A stretch of 64,000 nucleotides of DNA, from assembly GCF_963664965.1 (NCBI RefSeq), contig NZ_OY761823.1, forward strand, positions 444,001 through 508,000. Reading direction: 5' to 3'. Under the pieces are notes generated by a model. The model was not told where the DNA came from and made no database searches. It was given only the letters and a program-made list of their open reading frames with translations. Origin of the DNA: an uncultured Pseudodesulfovibrio sp. (lineage in GTDB: Bacteria; Desulfobacterota; Desulfovibrionia; Desulfovibrionales; Desulfovibrionaceae). Made by a program: the position numbers and the translations under genes. Positions 60,352 to 64,000 of the stretch are shown piece after piece. Within the stretch, counting starts at the first letter, position 1. Each line of letters begins with the position of its first letter.

Positions 60352-60675
60352 CCTCCGGCGGCCTAAGAACCCTTCGTGACAAATCCGCAGGACAGCGGAT
60401 TTGGACGTCGGTTCCTACCGACGCCGCGAAGCGGTGAGCCACAGGACGTGGCGAATCAAAGGTTCTTAGGGATCTCCAAAGCTTTTTGGTGCGCCTTCGG
60501 CGGGTGCGTTGCGTGGGAGGATTGGTGTGTTGGGCCGGGGGTGTGGCGTTCGGAAAGAATCGCCCCTGACGGCTTCGGCACGCGAACAAGCAGTCAGGGG
60601 CGATTCATTCCGAACAGGTCCCACGCCGCGTGAGCGTTGCGGGAGTAATTTGAAATAACGGCCTTGCGGCGTTTG
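60352..60675. repeat. Composite hairpin-rich repeat element, copy C (truncated)
   Basis: Begins eight bases after the MocR stop with the 12-bp end GCCTCCGGCGGC (60352-60363). It has the CCTAAGAA/TTCTTAGG hairpin with an insert of about 65 bases holding AAATCCGC/GCGGATTT, and the GTTCGGAAAGAATCGCCCC palindrome (60549-60615). The third hairpin and the far 12-bp end are missing. Confidence 0.8.
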
Positions 60676-60720
60676 GTGCATTGCAAAAGGCAGAAAAGCC
60701 TCTTCGCGCGGCACTCCCTT

Positions 60721-61362
60721 TTATTTCAACGTCTTAATGAAGGCGTCGGCCTCGGCGATGGAGCGTTCCATCTCCTTGATGAGGGTACTAACGTCCGAAC
60801 GGATGGTGGTCAGTTCGCCTTCAAGGGAAGCAATGGCCTTAGCGTTGAGGTTGTGCTTGAGATAGAGCACCTGATCCTTGAATGCGGCAAGGACCGGGTC
60901 CATCTTGGCGCTGGCCTTTTTCATGGCCCGGATCAGCTTGTTGTAACGGCCCTTGGTGGCGGTCAGCTTATTCTGGCTGTCCCTACGCAGCTTGGAGCTG
61001 GAGTACTGCGTAATCTCCTCGGCCCATTCGTCGAACAGCGCCTCGGCCACATCTTCCACGGATTCGATGCGGTCACGAACCTCTTCGGCCCGCGATTCGC
61101 TGGTTTCATATTCATCATTGAGAATATTGTACTTTTCCTCAAGCTCGCCGCCGTCAAAACTCACCACGCTCTTGTAGCGTTCCAAAGCGTTGGCAAACTG
61201 CTCCTTGGCCTCTTCCTGCGATTCGCGGGCGTTTTCCACCCGGTCAGCCAGAATTTCGCGTTTGTCGTAACCCATTTTCTCCATGGTCGAATAGTACGCC
61301 TTCTGACAACCCATGGTGAAGACAAGGCTCAACAGCGTGACGGCAAGGACAAGACGTTTCAT
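60721..61362 (-). CDS. DUF2959 lipoprotein, coiled coil
   Basis: A 213-residue lipoprotein with lipobox FTMGC (Cys about 19) and the DUF2959 signature CQKAYYSTMEKMGYDKREILADRVENARESQEEAKEQFANALERY. The rest is helical with heptad character up to the C-terminus. The family is found in Gram-negative envelopes and has no assigned function. AAGGAG precedes ATG 61362. It lies 74 bases downstream of the argP stop on the same strand. Confidence 0.85.
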   Translation of the reverse strand: MKRLVLAVTLLSLVFTMGCQKAYYSTMEKMGYDKREILADRVENARESQEEAKEQFANALERYKSVVSFDGGELEEKYNILNDEYETSESRAEEVRDRIESVEDVAEALFDEWAEEITQYSSSKLRRDSQNKLTATKGRYNKLIRAMKKASAKMDPVLAAFKDQVLYLKHNLNAKAIASLEGELTTIRSDVSTLIKEMERSIAEADAFIKTLK

Positions 61363-61436
61363 GAACAGCTCCTTCAAAATTGCTTTCGTTCCAGACATCC
61401 GGACAGATACAACAAACACGCACTCCGGGCAAATGG

Positions 61437-62330
61437 TTACGCCCGCTGTACAAGCTCCCGCCGCGCCCCCTTCACCATAGCCTCGGTGAGTTCCACAAGA
61501 CGCGCAGAAGCCAGATTCCAGCAGTGCCAGTACAGCCGGACCCGAACCGTATGCCCGGGCAGCAGATCAACGACCTCTCCCCGCTCCACATACTCCGCCG
61601 CCTGCTGTTCCGGCACCATCCCGGCCCCGCGCCCGGATGCGATGACCGGCGCGAACTGCTCGGACGACGGCATGTAAAACGCATTCAGCCGGGACGGCTG
61701 CTCTCCGAACGTCTCCGCGAAAATCAGCTCATGCATCTCGTCCTTGCGGTTGAAAATCAGCATGGGAGCCTCTTCCAACATCTCCAACGTAGCGCCATGT
61801 TTACACCATTTCGTTTTGTATGACGGACTGCCATACAAATGGTAATCCATATCGCCCAAATACTCGACACGACAGCCCTGCATGGCCTCGGCACGGGCGC
61901 TCACGCAGCCCAGCACTTCGCCGTCGCGCAGCAGGCCATGCGTCTGTTCCTGATCGTCCACCCGGATATCAAGCAGCACCGGTTCGGCATCCAGATATCC
62001 ATTCACCGCCGGGAAAAACCATGTGGCCAGCGAATCCGCGTTCACCCCGACCGGCAGTGTGGTGAAGCCATCAGTCTCGCGCCCCAGACCGCCGCCGAGA
62101 TCATCCTCCAGACGCTTCACCTGCCTGTAATGCCTCAGCATATTCCGACCAGCAGTCGTCGGCTTCGGCGGACTCGACCGCACCAGCAGCACGCACCCGG
62201 CCTGCTCTTCCAGCAGTTTTACCCGCTGGGACACCGCAGATTGCGTCAAATGCAGCAGTGCCGCGCCCTTTTCAAAGCCGCCCGCCTCTACCACCGCGGC
62301 AAACGCCTCAATCAATTTGTAGTCAAGCAT
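61437..62330 (-). CDS. argP: LysR-family regulator, ArgP (IciA) type
   Basis: A 297-residue LysR regulator: N-terminal helix-turn-helix (FEKGAALLHLTQSAVSQRVKLLEEQAG) and an effector domain with VNADSLATWFFPAV, GEVLGCVSARAEAMQGCRVEYLGDMDYHL and YWHCWNLAS that match the ArgP subgroup. ArgP activates the arginine/lysine exporter gene argO. Such a gene lies divergent at 62894, separated from argP by repeat D rather than by a short regulatory region. Confidence 0.88.
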   Translation of the reverse strand: MLDYKLIEAFAAVVEAGGFEKGAALLHLTQSAVSQRVKLLEEQAGCVLLVRSSPPKPTTAGRNMLRHYRQVKRLEDDLGGGLGRETDGFTTLPVGVNADSLATWFFPAVNGYLDAEPVLLDIRVDDQEQTHGLLRDGEVLGCVSARAEAMQGCRVEYLGDMDYHLYGSPSYKTKWCKHGATLEMLEEAPMLIFNRKDEMHELIFAETFGEQPSRLNAFYMPSSEQFAPVIASGRGAGMVPEQQAAEYVERGEVVDLLPGHTVRVRLYWHCWNLASARLVELTEAMVKGARRELVQRA

Positions 62331-62423
62331 GGCCCCATTATTAGCAATTCTTATGCATCATGAAAACAATTAGTTTCACAGATTGATGAGGAGCGAGTAG
62401 GTGAAAGGAAGGCGTGGGGGGAT

Positions 62424-62886
62424 GCCTCCGGCGGCTTAAGAACCCTTCGTGAAGGGTTCTTAAGAATCTCCGAAGCTTTTTATAGCGCCTTCGGCGGGTG
62501 CGTTGGGCGGGAGGATTGGCGTGTGGGACCGAGGGGTGGCGTTCGGAGAGAATCGCACCGGACATCTTTGGCGCGCGATCAAGCTGCCCGGTGCGATTCT
62601 CTCCGAACAGGTCCCACGCCGCGTGAGCGTTGCGGGAGTAATTTGAAAAAACAACCTTGCGGCGTTTCGAGCATTACTGAAATATTGTTCTTTTAACAAC
62701 TTAACATAAACGCAAAGCATAACAACAAAAGGCACAAACCCTCATTACCTACCCCTCGCGCGCCTAGCGCATACAAAAAGTTACGGGGAGAGGGATAGGG
62801 GGATGGAGTCCAGAGGAAGGGGGAAAGGGAGTACCCCGCTTTCAAGGGGGGTGCTCCCTTTCCCCCTTCCTCTGGCCGCCGGAGGC
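62424..62886. repeat. Composite hairpin-rich repeat element, copy D
   Basis: A 463-bp complete copy with 12-bp inverted ends (62424-62435, 62875-62886). Hairpins: CTTAAGAACCCTTC/GAAGGGTTCTTAAG at 62434-62463; GTTCGGAGAGAATCGC palindrome at 62541-62609; and CCAGAGGAAGGGGGAAAGGGA with its complement at 62809-62875. The last one differs from copies A and B in both arms, with the changes compensating. It lies between argP and argO. Confidence 0.85.
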
Positions 62887-62893
62887 ATTCTTC

Positions 62894-63505
62894 ATGACGA
62901 CTTTCATACAGGGTTTTGGGATGGGTGGTGGATTGATTTTGGCGATCGGCGCGCAGAACGCATTTGTGCTGACGCAGAGTGTCCGGCGCAACCATCATCT
63001 GGCGGTGGCGGCACTGTGTATTTTGTGTGACGGGATACTTATCAGTCTGGGCGTCACGGGCACGGGCACCATGGTCGCATCGAACCCGACACTGGGCATG
63101 ATCGCGGCATGGGGCGGCGCGGCATTCCTGATCTGGTACGGCCTGACGGCACTGATGTCGGCGATTCGGGGCGGTTCTCTCCAGACGGGCGATGAAACGG
63201 AAAAGACGCTCCGGCATACGCTGATGCTGACCTTGGCGGTGACGCTGCTGAACCCGCATGTCTATCTGGATACGATCGTGCTGATGGGCTCCATAAGCGG
63301 CCAGTTCCCGACCCCGGATCGGTACATGTTCGGGCTGGGCGCATTCGCCGCATCGTTTACGTGGTTCACTGTGCTGAGTCTGGGCGGCCAGATGCTCGCC
63401 CCGGTCTTCCGGCGCGAAATAACATGGCGCATTCTGGACGTTCTGGTCTGCCTGACCATGTGGGCCATCGCGGGTAAACTCATACGTAGCGAGCTCGGCA
63501 TATAG
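62894..63505 (+). CDS. argO: LysE/ArgO-family basic amino acid exporter
   Basis: A 203-residue membrane protein with six hydrophobic segments: FGMGGGLILAIGAQNAFVLTQSVRRNH (ArgO/LysE start), VTLLNPHVYLDTIVLMGS and ASFTWFTVLSLGGQML are typical. It exports arginine or lysine. The divergent ArgP-type regulator supports this. The ribosome site GGAGG, eight bases before the ATG, is formed by the last bases of repeat D, so the native leader has been replaced. Confidence 0.87.
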   Translation: MTTFIQGFGMGGGLILAIGAQNAFVLTQSVRRNHHLAVAALCILCDGILISLGVTGTGTMVASNPTLGMIAAWGGAAFLIWYGLTALMSAIRGGSLQTGDETEKTLRHTLMLTLAVTLLNPHVYLDTIVLMGSISGQFPTPDRYMFGLGAFAASFTWFTVLSLGGQMLAPVFRREITWRILDVLVCLTMWAIAGKLIRSELGI

Positions 63506-63534
63506 CCCGCTATATATCAAGCTGAAACATAAAG

Positions 63535-63569
63535 ACAGCAAGCTATGTATTTATGGCTTGCTGTTGTTT
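63535..63569 (+). terminator. Terminator between argO and the Cys-rich gene
   Basis: A 9-bp stem (ACAGCAAGC / GCTTGCTGT) with a 12-base loop, followed by TGTTTTTAT. Confidence 0.7.
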
Positions 63570-63604
63570 TTATTTGAGATAGATAAAAATGAGAGGGAAA
63601 CAGG

Positions 63605-63895
63605 CTACTCGTCGTCAGGTTCCTTCTCGCGACTGAGCTGAAAGAGCTTTTCCCAGTTGATCGGCATGAGGCTCTGCCGGTTTTTCCACTGGAGATACTC
63701 CCAGCCGTCGTCAGGAATGACCCGCACGGGTATGCGGTTGACAAACTGCTTGCCGTCGTCGCCGCAGCACTTGCAGGCCCAGCCGCAGATGTCGCAGGTA
63801 CACCCTCCGGTCTTGACCATTTCCTTGGCCGTGCCGGAGTTGTCACAACAGCCGTCGCAGAGCATGAGATATCCGGGATCGCGTTTTTCAGTCAT
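63605..63895 (-). CDS. Small cysteine-rich protein of unknown function
   Basis: A 96-residue soluble protein with nine cysteines in the first half: CDGCC, then CTCDICGWACKCC (about residues 32-44). Such spacing suits binding of zinc or an iron-sulfur cluster. The second half is acidic (DDGWEYLQWKNRQ, ending EPDDE). There is no clear ribosome site before ATG 63895; Met-11 is an alternative start. It is convergent with argO. No family recognised. Confidence 0.65.
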   Translation of the reverse strand: MTEKRDPGYLMLCDGCCDNSGTAKEMVKTGGCTCDICGWACKCCGDDGKQFVNRIPVRVIPDDGWEYLQWKNRQSLMPINWEKLFQLSREKEPDDE

Positions 63896-64000
63896 ACACA
63901 GAAAGTAGGGTCGGCACGGGAGAGGGTCAAGACACGGATCAGCTTCATTTTCTCCACCAGATGGAGTACGGTGATCATGGAGAAAAACCCATGCAGCGCG
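63896..64000. other. Right edge, possible start of a plus-strand gene
   Basis: The last 105 bases hold no complete gene. An ATG at 63977 (MEKNPCSA...) has GGAG about ten bases upstream and stays open to the end of the window, so it could be the start of a gene that continues outside. Eight codons are too few to judge. Confidence 0.25.

Overview
The window looks like chromosomal DNA of a GC-rich anaerobic delta-proteobacterium of the Desulfovibrionaceae type (Desulfovibrio/Pseudodesulfovibrio-like). This is inferred from the gene mix: a C-GCAxxG-C-C/DUF3795 protein, a DGC-type zinc protein, an exported FmdE-domain protein, a PaaK-like ligase, paired DUF1538 proteins with a PII-like regulator, NhaB, an Fnr-type box, and dispersed hairpin-rich repeats. 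There is no rRNA, CRISPR array, phage or IS element. Two tRNA genes (Lys-TTT, Glu-CTC) lie near 17 kb.

Layout. 0-3.7 kb: end of an unknown gene, a TIM-barrel isomerase-like protein, a BON lipoprotein, a DGC protein and thioredoxin TrxC. 4.2-7.5 kb: an overlapping minus-strand operon encoding a Rad50/SbcC-like ATPase split into separate polypeptides, with an SbcD/Mre11-like phosphoesterase between the pieces. 7.5-14.8 kb: housekeeping genes (trmN, murJ, mutM), a 43-residue membrane protein, a ChaN-PDZ lipoprotein pair and a DUF429 protein. 15-17 kb: PaaK-like ligase and tRNAs. 17.3-21.2 kb: a small CPBP-type intramembrane protease convergent with a 1095-residue subtilase that carries a C-terminal sorting signal. 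21.5-32.7 kb: hydrolase, NAT, solute-binding protein, two-component DUF1538 antiporter-like operon, nhaB behind a consensus sigma-54 promoter, trmO, FmdE-domain protein, SEC-C methionine aminopeptidase.

32.7-55.4 kb is the most unusual region. A five-gene cassette occurs twice in the same order: FadR-type GntR regulator, small RR-motif protein, polytopic membrane protein of unknown family, Tat-exported metallo-beta-lactamase-fold hydrolase, and CobW/G3E GTPase with an extra domain of about 300 residues. Copy 1 (37.3-42.7 kb) continues into ExbB-ExbD-TonB. A PAS-type sensor with no output domain precedes copy 1 and a paralogue follows it; a DASS/SLC13 transporter precedes copy 2, and a PAS histidine kinase follows it. 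Each regulator gene has its own TGGTnnnACCA-type operators, and both copies carry a hairpin with conserved position but different sequence between hydrolase and GTPase genes. A ThDP decarboxylase and an isocitrate-lyase-superfamily enzyme lie just upstream. Taken together this suggests an envelope system linking metal handling (CobW, TonB), an exported metallohydrolase and organic-acid metabolism; the function is unknown.

55.4-64 kb: Crp/Fnr regulator divergent from a zinc-ribbon protein and BASS-type transporter across a perfect Fnr box, a VanX-like dipeptidase, a LysE exporter with divergent MocR regulator, a DUF2959 lipoprotein, an ArgP/ArgO-like pair and a Cys-rich protein. Four copies of a roughly 460-540 bp composite repeat (one truncated) with 12-bp terminal inverted repeats and compensated hairpins lie between genes at 3.7, 14.9, 60.4 and 62.4 kb.
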